64,000 nucleotides of DNA from Phytoseiulus persimilis (Eukaryota > Arthropoda > Arachnida > Mesostigmata > Phytoseiidae): positions 25,746,211-25,810,210 of the forward strand of contig CM075104.1 of NCBI GenBank assembly GCA_037576195.1, read 5' to 3'. Each line of letters starts with the position of its first letter. The first letter of the stretch is position 1. Positions 51,141-62,271 of this stretch are shown here, piece after piece. The translations under genes and the position numbers were made by a program. The notes beneath the pieces were generated by a model. It worked only from the letters and a program-made list of their open reading frames with translations. It was not told the origin of the DNA and did no database searches.

Positions 51141-54100
51141 GTACTATTCCTTGATGACTAGGCCGTCCGAACCAGTTTTGTATGGAGGCTTGGAATTCTT
51201 ATGAGGCTCTCCAATCTTCGATCGGACTCAGAGTGGGAAACAATACACCTTGAAGATACCGAAGATTCCAGCGCAGAAAACTTCTTCGGTTCTGCTTGTT
51301 CCCTGAAAAAACTCAGTTCTCGCACAAAGGAAAACCTTCAAAGCACTTCCAGATCTCGATATGAACGGCAAGTGATAATTATGGGCGGCTTGGGGGATCC
51401 GACGAGCTCCGTCTCGGCTCTGATAAAAACTCTGAGCATGTTCATTCTGCATTCAAAGCTCTCTGCCGCTGTCAAAGGACTCAGAGAAATTGGAACGAAA
51501 TTCGACGTGTCCTAATGCAATTGTTCGAAAGACGAACAGGTGTGGTGCTTCCTCCTCGCAGTCAACGAGTCAGTCAGTCTGTCTGCCTCCATGACGTGAT
51601 CCGAATACGAGCTATCATCCAGGAGCCAGTCCGGTCAATATTTCTTCACGGAAGAAAACTTTTAGGCTATCCATTCTGCTCGCCGGATCCTTCGACTCGC
51701 TCGCGAGCCGACTCCTGAATAGGGGATACGGAGCCTACAGGATGAGTTCTAGGATGGGAACAAACTCTTCCTTGATTGGACGGTCGATAGTTCGGCTCTC
51801 AGGCCGGTGAAACGCTCTGTTGATGGGCTGCCCGTTCGTAACTCCTAGCAGCTTTGCTTCTGAAGCTTCTGCTGCATCAGTAGCACGCCGAACGGAAAGC
51901 ATTCTCTGAGTCCGCTTCCTTTGGAACCATCACATTGGACGCCAAGCCTGAGCCTATATGAGGCCAGCCATTCTTGGCCACAATCGCGTCCTTGGTTTAA
52001 GGGAAGGACGAATACAGCTTCGGCTACCCGCAGTGTTTCTCGATGGATTGCTCATTCCGACGTGAGGGGGGGGATGCGCTGAACGAGAGTCGAAACACAA
52101 GGAGTTCGTTCATGACAACGATACAGGGTGGTGAACGTTGGTCGAGAATATTCTTCCCTCTCCTTCTTTTTGTCGTAACTCGATGAAAGATGGTTTGATT
52201 CTTGAAACTCTCTGTCTGATTTATAGCTGAAAGGATGACGCATCTTTTCTAACTTCGTCTCTCTCGCGTCAATGGGTCAAGCATTGACTGTTGTGAAAAG
52301 CCTCGGAAATTGTCTCAGAAATATTTTTCCCGATGGTCTTCAAAGACTTTATTAATCGAATGCGGCAAAGAACTCTTCACATTCGCTGGAGAAACGGCGA
52401 GGATCGGTCCAGAGCTCGGAATTCATGACCGATCGCATCAGCATGACAAGAATCGCTCACTCATCCGCTGACAAAATGTCGTCCTCGTTGCAGTTTTCCC
52501 GTATGTACCCAGGAAGCCGAATCCAGAATTTCCGATGGTGATGAATTCTTAGATTGGTCCGGAGTATCCAAATATGGAGTTGCCAGGTAACCCCCCCCCC
52601 TCCCGACCCCTTCCTTCTCGCAGAAAAATCTCTCATCCACTTTCCCCTTCCGGGACGGAGAACTCGATTCTTCTCGCTCGCCTGACGCGAATGAAATGAG
52701 AAAATATGTGCCATACTCTCAGACATCGATCGAAAGAAGAATTCTCAAAAATCGGATAATTTTTCAGCCAGATATGACCAAAATAATATAGGGTAAGGGA
52801 ATTCCCGACTCACGTTGAACACCCTGCACATCAGAGAGCACTCCCGTTCCTTTCGGGGTCCATCGATAGAGATGCGAATTCTACAGAAACTTCTCGCAAG
52901 GAGCACTAATTCATCTTAAGCAGATCCTGGACGGTACACCTTCGCGGAGCCGAGAAATATCCACCTATCCACCTCCGTCAGCCAACGGAGCTATCATGTC
53001 GGGACGGAACACGGGATCTGCGATGTGCAGAAATGAATAAAAGTTCGATGAGAACCTCGAATAACGGGCGAGGCCATGGGTCAATGCGCCTGGATCGCAT
53101 CTATATTCTTCAGCTCCCTCGAAGGTGATCTCTTCGAAGAAGTTCCTCGCATCGCTATAGAAGCCGAGACTAGGCTCCCCCATAAGTTACGAAATACCCC
53201 GTATCAGCACGAGCGCGAGGACTCGAGGACGACGGCCCGTAGAAATGAGCCGTAAATAACTGGAGCATTTTTCTTCGCCCAAAAGTGTATTGGGGTCGAA
53301 GACTCCGTGGGATCGATCTGAGGAACATCGTAGACCACAATGGAATCTGCGATGCTCTCTTGAGCTTGCCCCCTATCCCAGCCATGTTCCCCCGGGGAGG
53401 TGCCGCAGTTGACTTCGAACGTGGGACCATGGCTCCGCAATACCGTAGCCACGGACTACATGTCCGCTCGTAAGTTTCTCCACATGAGTTATCTCCATCT
53501 AGTGACCGCAGCCCAATCAAATCTTCGAGATGATCGACTGGTTGTCGTCTCATACCGCAACCGTGCTCACTCTAGTTGAAGCCTTGTGAGGAGGTGTGAT
53601 GACCGCGAGATCCTCCTCACCTTAGAGAAGTATCACTCTCCGTTAGACTTGGAGGAACGTAACAAGTTGCAAGTCAGGGTGGGCTCGTTGTTATGCGCAA
53701 GCTCGATCGATTTTACCAATGGGACGAGCGTTACGCAAACTATCTATTTCCCTGGATGCTCTTTGGTTGGCGGAATTTCCGACCACGGCGGAAAGTACTG
53801 CTCCCCCTCGAGTTCGAGGGAGGGCTTCGGTTCTCAAGGGGTCAATCTTGGCGTGCATGAGAGGATGAATTCGGCCCAGCTGGGATGAGCTGCGAGACCA
53901 CAGCGTACTCGCGAACGGGTGAGCAGAACGTGTTTCGAGACGAAATATTCATGACGCCCTCTTTGGAAGCCCTACATACCCGCACGGCTGCTTCATCCGT
54001 TCGCTTTTCCGTCCAAGGTAAATATATTTCACCTCGAAGTTTACTTGAAGCTCGGCCAGTCTCAAGAGCATGCTTCCAACCAGTTGCACGCTACCGCGAC

Positions 54101-54532
54101 GTTGGCTTCGCTGAGGAATCATTTTCGCAACGAAAAACTTCCGGATCCCTGCATAGTCTCACGCCATGAACGGCGAAAGTCGAAAGGCTTGCAAGCGCCG
54201 TCGCCGCTGCCGTCAGGAGAGCTGTCTCGCGAGGTTGCTCGACTAAGTTTGGCGCTTCCTCCTTTTCTTATCATCGTTTCTCGTTCGCCAGACATAGTGG
54301 GCGTTCTAGTGAGGATCTGGAATTACGCCGTCGAACGAAGCGCGCGTGGAGAATACCGGAACGCTCCGATGTTGGATCAATTATGGATGACGACTTCAAG
54401 CGCAGTTGTATCGCTTTCCAGACTCTAATGAGGTTGTTTCAGAAAGACAGAGCAGGCGTTCAGCAGCAAATGAATGTTTCTCGCGCTGCTCTCTCGAATT
54501 GAGTTCAACGATCAGCCGCCCTGACTGAAATC
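51141..54532. other. Intergenic, no recognised gene
   Basis: Composition is less CpG-rich than the introns. A 104-codon + strand ORF at 51,201 and minus-strand open stretches at 52,457-53,452 look somewhat protein-like but match no family I know and lack a clear exon structure. Confidence 0.5.
51201..51515 (+). CDS. 104-codon hypothetical ORF after the cadherin
   Basis: Starts with an ATG at 51,201, 84 bases after the distal poly(A) signal. It is richer in Asp, Glu, Lys and Thr (DSEWETIHLEDTEDSSAE) than the Arg/Ser/Pro chance ORFs of this window. No domain, signal peptide or promoter is recognised. Confidence 0.2.
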   Translation: MRLSNLRSDSEWETIHLEDTEDSSAENFFGSACSLKKLSSRTKENLQSTSRSRYERQVIIMGGLGDPTSSVSALIKTLSMFILHSKLSAAVKGLREIGTKFDVS

Positions 54533-54632
54533 GTTGCAGTCAGCCAGCGAACTCGCGGCAGCAGCAGAAGAAAAAAAACCGTTGCTCTCAACAGTCATCT
54601 GTTTGAGCGGCGCGCCGCCGCTACACCCTTGG

Positions 54633-54690
54633 ATGCGCACTTTCATCGCCGTGTTTGTATTCTTGCTGCACGGAGAGAAGACCGGCCGTG
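54633..54690 (+). CDS. Candidate first coding exon with signal peptide
   Basis: ATG at 54,633 opens MRTFIAVFVFLLHGEKTGR, a short basic start and hydrophobic core, and ends CGTG before a consensus donor gtaagt, leaving phase 1. Upstream, GCAGTC at 54,537 resembles an arthropod initiator, giving a leader of about 95 bases. This could begin a secreted or membrane protein gene running right, but I could not find its second exon. Alternatively the frame reads on unspliced for 57 residues to a TGA at 54,804, overlapped by AATAAA. Confidence 0.3.
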
Positions 54691-57600
54691 GTAAGTTAGT
54701 CGGGCATGAGCATCGTTCGCTCGCTCGCAGCAGACGTCGTTGGTTAAATATTGAACGCTGTGGCATATCTCCAACCCCGAGCGGGCAAAAAGCCGACTCA
54801 AGTTGAATAAATGGTTGCATTTCTCGGCCGCAATCATTCTCTCATCCTCTGTATCTTCCTCTCACTGGAGTTGCCCCGTTCTCTGTCCGCGTATGTATCA
54901 CCGCGTCTGTCCGTAGTCGAGCCGGTCGGTCCGTGGCCCCGTCTGCCTGCCGGTCCCTATTTCTTTCTTTGAAGAAGATGGAGAAGCAATTACACGTCGG
55001 CGTCTATGCTAGATCTTCCCTCTCGTTCTAGGGACCACTATGCATACTACTACTACTACCACTACTTGAACACAAACAGCAGACAGCCGCTATTTCTTTC
55101 GATGCGTTGCGGTGCCTCACCACAGTCTGAAAAACAGACGACGATGCAGAGTACTCAGATCTACAGAGCTCGAATGGAAACTCTCGCTCCTGGAAGGAAA
55201 TCCTTCTTGTGGTCGTGGACTGCTGGAGTAATTTCTTCGCAGCCACTTAGCAGCTTCTCTCCTCATTCACCTTGGAGCAACACTATCCGATCCATTGCGA
55301 TGGTGGTCGGGTGTCCTGTAGACTTCAGGAAAACGGCAGAACTCCCAAATGTTCTTCCAACTGCTCGATGACCGACATATATGGAATATCCCCCGATTCT
55401 GCATTCGAATATGATCTCGATCCTCGGAGAACGATATGTGGAAGAAAATCGGACTCAAATATTTGCCCAAGTGTGGTCCCCATTGCTAGAGGCAAGCTAC
55501 AAGGAAGTTTAATAAGTTTTCGTGGCAATTCGAACCTGTTCTTATGCACGGCATTTTCATACCCGGATGATAGGCGAGGACGTAGCTCGACTGTCCACAG
55601 CAAATGATGTCAGTGCCATGAAACCTTGACCCCTGTTGCCAAAAGCTCATTGTTCTAAGGCCGATCGACATGATTTTTCAAAAAATGTTCTCGAGCTCGG
55701 TCAGGTTCGCCAGCCGCTCGAGAACACCTTCGCTTTTGTGTCACGACAGTGTATGACGGTTTCCACCATCCGAGTCTGTGTAGCTAACACGGATGAACGG
55801 TCGTGACGATCAGAAATTTCGGTCAAAACAAACAGAAAAGTCGTATTTGGTCGAGAGAACAAGATTATCATTCACGATAGGTCTCATTATTGACGTCATC
55901 ACCGTCGGATCCCGCTGAGGATCAAGCGACGTGCCGTAATAAAGGAGTTCTTCGAGGGAGAAAATCTATCTCACGGTTCGAAACGAAACGTGGGAGTCGT
56001 ATGCTCACAAGTCGAACAGCTTCCTGATCCGGATGTCGGATCCTCAGTTCTAGAACTAATGAGCAAGTTAGTTACGAAACCAGCAGAGCTCATCTGTTCC
56101 GATATTCCGGAAGTTTTCGCCAACAGCGTCGTGCGAACATCCACTTTCTAACGCGAACCTGTTGACGATGAGTTCGGCCTTTTTCGCAATGCATGCGCTT
56201 GATTTTAGTTGTCCCCGGGTTAGACAACAACGTCTCTGGGAATAGCGAGCTTTTGGTTTCATGTGAATGCTCCCGACGGAGTTTTCAAGAGAGGACCGCC
56301 CATAAAGGGGATTCGGGCGGGCAAAAGTCATGTTGAGGGAAAACCAAATGAAAAATGCTTTTCAGGACGTCAGATGTCCGATGGAGGAAACAGATCCCGC
56401 GGAAACTTGCGCAGGAGAGAACGCGAGCCTCCGTCATACGCTCTGAGAACACCGGTTCGATGACTCCCTCATCAATCGACGAACTACACGTTCATAGGGA
56501 GACACTCCATGTGCCTGGGGTTGGCGCTGTTTCCTTTCAAGATGCTCGTCGGGGAGTCATCCATCTGATGGAGAAGACAGCTCTCGTGGGGGCTCGCTCA
56601 GGAGCGAATGCGCGCCTCCTCCGTGAAGCCTGAACAACACAGACTTTCGAAAAAATCGTCGCGTCTCACGTCTATCAAGAGACACCTTAGGTGGTTGTGG
56701 GTGCAGATAATTTCCCGGAATACTCACAAGGACGCCTGCTCCTCCGAGAGGGAGACCGATCTTTATAAATCTCGCAATCGTTATGCACCCGGCTAACCAC
56801 TATATGACAACCTCTCGCTTGTGAGGAGACATTCTATGAACCTGAAACCAACCAATCATCTCGACTCGGAAGGTGAGACGGAAAGATCACCCAAATGTAT
56901 TCGTAAACCTGATTCGACAGCTGCCAGAAACCTCAGCTGTTTATTGTAGTTCACATTCCTCAAGGTGCAAAATATGTTTCCCGGCTCGGTTTGAAATGAA
57001 TGTCGAAGACTGCCTCGCTCATATTTTTCCGCCATAGCTGATTGTAGAGGCGGAGTATATTGGAAAATTCTACTCCACGACGCGGTGGAGGGCGATTCCA
57101 TGAATCAAATGGTCGTTCGAGGTCGAAAGCTTAAGCATCACTTCCCACGTGCGGCGAGTTGCACCATCCGGGAGCCGTTCTGCAACATTTTCACCTTGGG
57201 TGACCTACACCCCTCTTCACGAACCCGTTTCTCACGGGTTCTCACCGGTCCTGCCAATGAGGCCATTCGAGCTACGGTATTGTGGCCCGGTCGACCTCTG
57301 GCAACAGAGGCCGAGAAGATTCACTAGAGCATCAATCCAAGCAGGATTAGGATCGTTGAAGCCGGCCGGGAGGGGCAGCCGGCTGCCATGATCGAACTCG
57401 CGCTCGAGACAGCATAAATGTGACCGCGCGGGATAGGCAAAGAAGACAACGACAGCGGTATCTGCGGCTTCGTAGCGCAATGTGTCAAGGAATTCATCAC
57501 GGTGCGCTACTTCTCGAAATCTGATTAGTTCCTCGCGAAATAGACGCTGGTTCCCTACCTTCGATGACGCGGAATTCTCACCGCATCATCGGAAGAGAGA

Positions 57601-58752
57601 GTTCGATCAATAGTCGCTCTAAGTTCTCATGAAATGAGGCAGGTTCCGAGGTTAGGCCCCAGAACCACGCGGCCGGGTTGTCCGAGCCGAGGAGAGCAGA
57701 GCAGCGTGGGAGGACAACCGTGAGAGTGATTCGTTCGACCCCTCCCCAGCAAGTGAAGGACGACATACCGAGCAACTAGCCTGCCTGCCGAGCAACGAAT
57801 TTTCGGAGAGACCGGCAGCAAACAGGCTACAGCAAAGAAATATTGTCTACTGTGATTTATTAAACGTCTACTTCGAAACGAAGCAGCAGCCGCAGCGCAT
57901 CGTGCCACCCCGAACCCGCCGTGCATCCCCTCCTGGTTTTGCCCCGAGCAGTTGCCCCATAACGAAGGCAAGACGTTGTGTCCCAATGAGAGTCACTCCC
58001 CTATTTTCCCTCTCCAGAGTTCTTCCATTCCCCCGAGAACGAACGTTCGGAGCAAGAAGAGCATTTCAGCCTTCAGCAGGGGAACATCGACAAACTGTTC
58101 TTCCCTGAGTTTCGGTCACGATGTGTACGGTTGCGTGGACGCTTCCTTCGACTACTCGGCTTTCCTTCCGCAGCAACCATCTCCGCCGTCTGCGTTGTGT
58201 TCTATTGGAGTTTGCTGTTTTGACTGACTGATCGGCTGACCGGGGGTCTGGATGGGATAGCCGTCCTTCGGGCTCCTTGCCGACCAGCTCGCCTGTGAGA
58301 ACTTGTATGTGTTAGTCACACACGTTACCAGACAGCAACTTGCGAAGTCCGCAGAAGCAAAGTAGCTGTAGCCGCGTCGGCGGCCCGAGCAGCAGCAGCA
58401 AGAAATATGACTGGACCACCAGCTGTAGCTGTGTGTCGTCAATCTTGCCCTAAACGAGACTTCAACACTTGCCGGCTGGCGTCGCTCAACGAATTTCGCT
58501 TATTATCGACAACAACTCCACGGCTTATTCGGTTACCTCTGTTCGAGTCGGGAGGGATGTTGATCGGTTGTGCCGATCGGACCGGACGGTCGAAGTCCTC
58601 GTTCTTCTGGAATCCCAGCGGAAGTCCACAGAACGTTTCCGAGTCGCAACGCTCGCACACAACGGCAGATTTGGACTGTCGGCTCGATATCTTGTTCTTT
58701 TGTTGGAATAAAATGTTTCAATCGGCTCCACGTATCGCGGGTGTGACATTGA
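54691..58752. other. Unassigned sequence, no recognised gene
   Basis: Several short open stretches on both strands (for example minus 55,325-55,603, 56,856-57,101, 57,232-57,480) look mildly protein-like but cannot be linked by frame or splice sites. An AATAAA at 58,707 overlaps the stop of an 80-codon + strand ORF. Confidence 0.45.
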
Positions 58753-59847
58753 TTTCAGATTGAAGTTGGAAAGCTGAGGACATGCGACCAGCTCTATGAT
58801 TCCGGGGCTCTCGTCAGCCTTCCCAGGCACTCGTGGCTGCAGAAAGGATGGGCGAGGGATATCGACGCGGGCGGGTTGGCAGAGAAGGGAACCCAAAGTG
58901 GACTGCTGCTGGAGGCTAAAAAGGGGCTAACAGCGGAGATGCGAATGTCGCAAAGCATCCCCCATGACTCGGCCTTCTGTTCCACCCACGGGCCATCAAT
59001 TATTATCTTTCTTCGACGACTCGTACTCGCTCGCCGGCATCGGGAACCGACCGAGAGCGACGAGGAAACCGCGGCAGGCTTCAACTTGAAACTTTTCAAT
59101 TCCCGAGCGGACTTCACTCCTCTCCTCCGGAGACATCCTAGCGGAAACTCGGGCCGATCCTTCGTCAAGCAGCTCTGGGAGAAATCTGAGCCAACTCTCG
59201 CCCTGCGAATCGCCCCTAGAGTTTCTGGGGTTGCTCGACAGACGGGATCGGATAGCATCTTCGGTGTGAGCTTGAGCGGTAGGACCGAGGTGTGCCGCAA
59301 AACCATTCGGCGGGCAGGCGCAAGTAATGCGGAGCTCTCTCAGACCTGGACCGACCGTTCCTCCATTCATCATGAATTTATCCTGAATTTCCTCATCAAA
59401 TTTCCACTTACTCTCGTTAACTCACCGCAATGTGGCATAAATCCGGCGTCCGAGTTCGATGCGAGCCGGGGAACTCCTCAAGACGGAGCTAGCGCTCTAC
59501 CACCAGGTTGTCCCACTCTTGTGACTGCGATTGTGCAGCCTGCGCAATCGTCGCAGCAGGCGCAGACATGCAGTCGCGTGCCAGGCCACCAGGAACCGTT
59601 GGCCTCATTGCATGGCACGCCACACCTTTCTCCCGCAGTTGATCGTTATCAGGAGTGCTCCGAAGCTGATGTGGAATGCTCAGTTCGTCATGCCCAGTCT
59701 GTCATGCCAAGCTCGCGCTCCCTCGCTCCGCATATGAATCCGTTGGCCGACCCTCTTGCTCCATTTTTCTCGGTCTGTGCTCGCATTTTACGGCTCATCG
59801 CAGCACCCATCAGGAAACCCAGCGCATTTGATAGCCTCGCAGATTAG
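58753..59847 (+). CDS. Long open frame, hypothetical exon
   Basis: Open for about 362 codons after a possible acceptor gatttcag (exon start 58,759) to a TAG at 59,845. The peptide has mixed composition with a Gln/Ser stretch (QPAQSSQQAQ) and no recognisable domain. By my rough reckoning a frame this long is unlikely but not impossible by chance in stop-poor sequence. A part of the opposite strand is open too. Confidence 0.2.
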   Translation, partial: FQIEVGKLRTCDQLYDSGALVSLPRHSWLQKGWARDIDAGGLAEKGTQSGLLLEAKKGLTAEMRMSQSIPHDSAFCSTHGPSIIIFLRRLVLARRHREPTESDEETAAGFNLKLFNSRADFTPLLRRHPSGNSGRSFVKQLWEKSEPTLALRIAPRVSGVARQTGSDSIFGVSLSGRTEVCRKTIRRAGASNAELSQTWTDRSSIHHEFILNFLIKFPLTLVNSPQCGINPASEFDASRGTPQDGASALPPGCPTLVTAIVQPAQSSQQAQTCSRVPGHQEPLASLHGTPHLSPAVDRYQECSEADVECSVRHAQSVMPSSRSLAPHMNPLADPLAPFFSVCARILRLIAAPIRKPSAFDSLAD

Positions 59848-61983
59848 AACTGAGTAGGATTCTCTAAGCGAGAAGGATCACGGATGACTTTGAATGGATG
59901 GGAACGGGAACTTTCGTTGGGTTCGAAGCTCTGCTATTATAACGGATCTGGGTGCGGTCGCTATCGTCACCCATTTGTCGTTGTTTTCGCCAGGGAAACT
60001 TGAGCCGCGGGTTCAGTGTTCGAGGCGGCCGTGTGGAGAATGAAAGGGTGGCTGAAATGGGTCCTAACCCGACGGCAGGTGCCTGGCCTCGTCCCCTGCT
60101 CCTAAACGGAATGATTCTGCTTCAGTGGATCCTAATCATTCATCATTCCTCTCGGAAATCGCTAGCAGGCGCCTACAAAGCCGCCCTATGCGCTCAACGA
60201 ATGGAGGATTAGAAGTTGCCACGGAGTCGGAATTTTTGTCCAATACCAGCAGCTGCGTTTAGACTTCTTTTCGGCCCAAAGCTCAGTGCGAATCCGCACT
60301 TTTAATTCCGAGGATTAGCGCCCTCTAATCGAGAGGTTTAATTCGGGATCGAGGCGAAAAGTTGTTCGGTCCAAGGAGAAGTTCGCGGTCTCTGGGTCCT
60401 AGCAGCGAAGTGGAATATTCGATCGAGAGCGCCTGAGTGAATCCGACGACGGAAGCTGGATTTTGACCTCGGTTTCGATTTGGATTTCGGACACCAATCG
60501 ACCGAAGTGAAGACGCGTCTCCGCTCACTAGATCCACTGGCTGTGGGGCCTCCTTCCTCAGACGAACGGACAAGCTTGAAAAGACAATGTTGAATTATAA
60601 ACGAGCTCATTACAGTTAAATGCCCCCTTGGAGTCGGAGAGTGGACTTGAGATGATGATTATAAGGGTGTTAATGTTCTGCCAACACTGAGAGCCGGCGG
60701 CTCTCTAGCGACTCCCCCGCTCCGTGATCCCTGCCACTTTGTACATTAAGCATCTGTTCGACAGTGCGTACATTCTGAGAGCGCCCGAAAAAAGGTTTAG
60801 AGGCGATTCTCCTGGCTTATTCTCGCACCTGATGAGACATCAATCCATCCACTTGCTGGTATACGTACGCGTACAAACCCTTCCGGCTCGGGACGATTCG
60901 CCGGAGTTCTCCCCGGCACGTTCCGCTTCGAGTGAGGTTTCCGAATTCTCGAACTCAGATTGTTTTCTGTGGGGATCGCGAAATCATCCGCCATTTCGAC
61001 ATACACCAGTGGCGGAACCCTCGGCTCAGGCTCGTGCGACAGCGAGCGGCTCATGGCAATGACGTGAACGCGATCTGTTGGAGGTAGCGGTTCTCGATGA
61101 ACGCATTTCGACGGCAACGGTCGCACTGAACTGTCAGAGGCCGAAATTCCACGGAAGCCAGCAAATAATCTTAGCGGCGAGGTGGTGATGGTGGCAGCGG
61201 TGTTATCTCGAGAAGCAGATCATTTGATTCTGCTGAGGACGGGGTCGCCGGGAACTGTTCCGCAAGCAGGCACTGGGGTGGAAGCGAAGGAGCAGGTTTT
61301 AAGCGACTCACGTCCTCCGCTGTAGCCCACAGAACTCGCCCTCGAGCGGTCCAGGCATCCAACTACCCGGCCGGTCAGTATGCCTTCCGACCAACCGGAC
61401 GGTCATCGGAATTGTTCATCGCGCCCGGCAAAGTGACTTAATCAGCTCCTGCCGTTACCGCATTGCAATCGCTCCCTAGACGGGGAGCGAGCCCAACGAC
61501 CAACGGTCCTACAGGAAATCTCGACCGATCTCTCAGGACCCTCCAACAACTCTAATTTCGACCGCATTTCCAGCCGCAATCGATCTAAATATAGAACAGG
61601 GCTCTGCACGTTTGTGGGAGGAAACGGGGGAGAAACTCAGTGGGAAGCCTCAGTAGAGGGACCGCCAAACTGTTTACAGCATCCCGTGGACTAGTCCAAT
61701 TGAACTCGCGCCTTTACCTTCCAATTCTTCCTCTTCTCGTCTGCCGTTTTTCCCTCGGTGGCAAAAGCTCCAGCTATCATTTTTCTCGATCCTGCGTCTT
61801 CGTCTCTTCGCCCTTCGCAGTTTGTCAACCTAGGCACGCACGCGGTTGAAGCAAATTTTCGGGAGAGGTAAGCTTGCCACTCTGACTCTGGATTGGAAAC
61901 AGTGGCGTTCACGAGAATCCGCTACGAGATCTCAACCGAGAGAGCTCCACGCGATCCCTCGAATGGCGAATGACGGAACCAAC
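59848..61983. other. Unassigned sequence, no recognised gene
   Basis: No family recognised on either strand. A donor-like gaggtaagc at 61,866 lies shortly before the secreted-protein ORF and could end a leader exon. Confidence 0.45.
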
Positions 61984-62271
61984 ATGATTCGCTCATTTCT
62001 CCTGTTGTCCGTATTAGCGCTCGGCTGTTCGGCGCTCGGCTCCCGGCTGTTGTCAGCGAAGGCGGACCCCTCAGGGCTTACCTACAAGTCAGTCGTCGAA
62101 AACACTCCTCTTCACAGACGGAGAGTCCGTGAAGGCGTCTCGAAACTCTGCCCCTTCAAGACACGTGAAGATGTCTACGAAAAGTTGAAGAGCCAAGAAA
62201 TCCTTTCAAAACCTTGGCCTGTTGGAATCAAGGCAGTTTCTGTGCGACCTGTCGTCTTTCATTGTTGGTGA
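61984..62271 (+). CDS. Small secreted protein, hypothetical
   Basis: A 95 residue ORF. MIRSFLLLSVLALGCSALG is a good signal peptide, with cleavage plausible after Ala or Gly near residue 18-20. The mature part contains HRRRVR, a basic site a convertase might cut, then KLCPFKTREDVYEKLKSQ and ends HCW. An in-frame ATG at 61,963 adds seven residues but spoils the signal peptide, so 61,984 is preferred. No canonical poly(A) signal is close and no family is recognised. Confidence 0.35.
   Translation: MIRSFLLLSVLALGCSALGSRLLSAKADPSGLTYKSVVENTPLHRRRVREGVSKLCPFKTREDVYEKLKSQEILSKPWPVGIKAVSVRPVVFHCW

Noticed and set aside
52457-57480. Several protein-like minus-strand stretches as a degraded transposon or pseudogene
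   Set aside because: They cannot be joined by frame or splice sites, no terminal repeats were seen and no transposase motif is recognisable.
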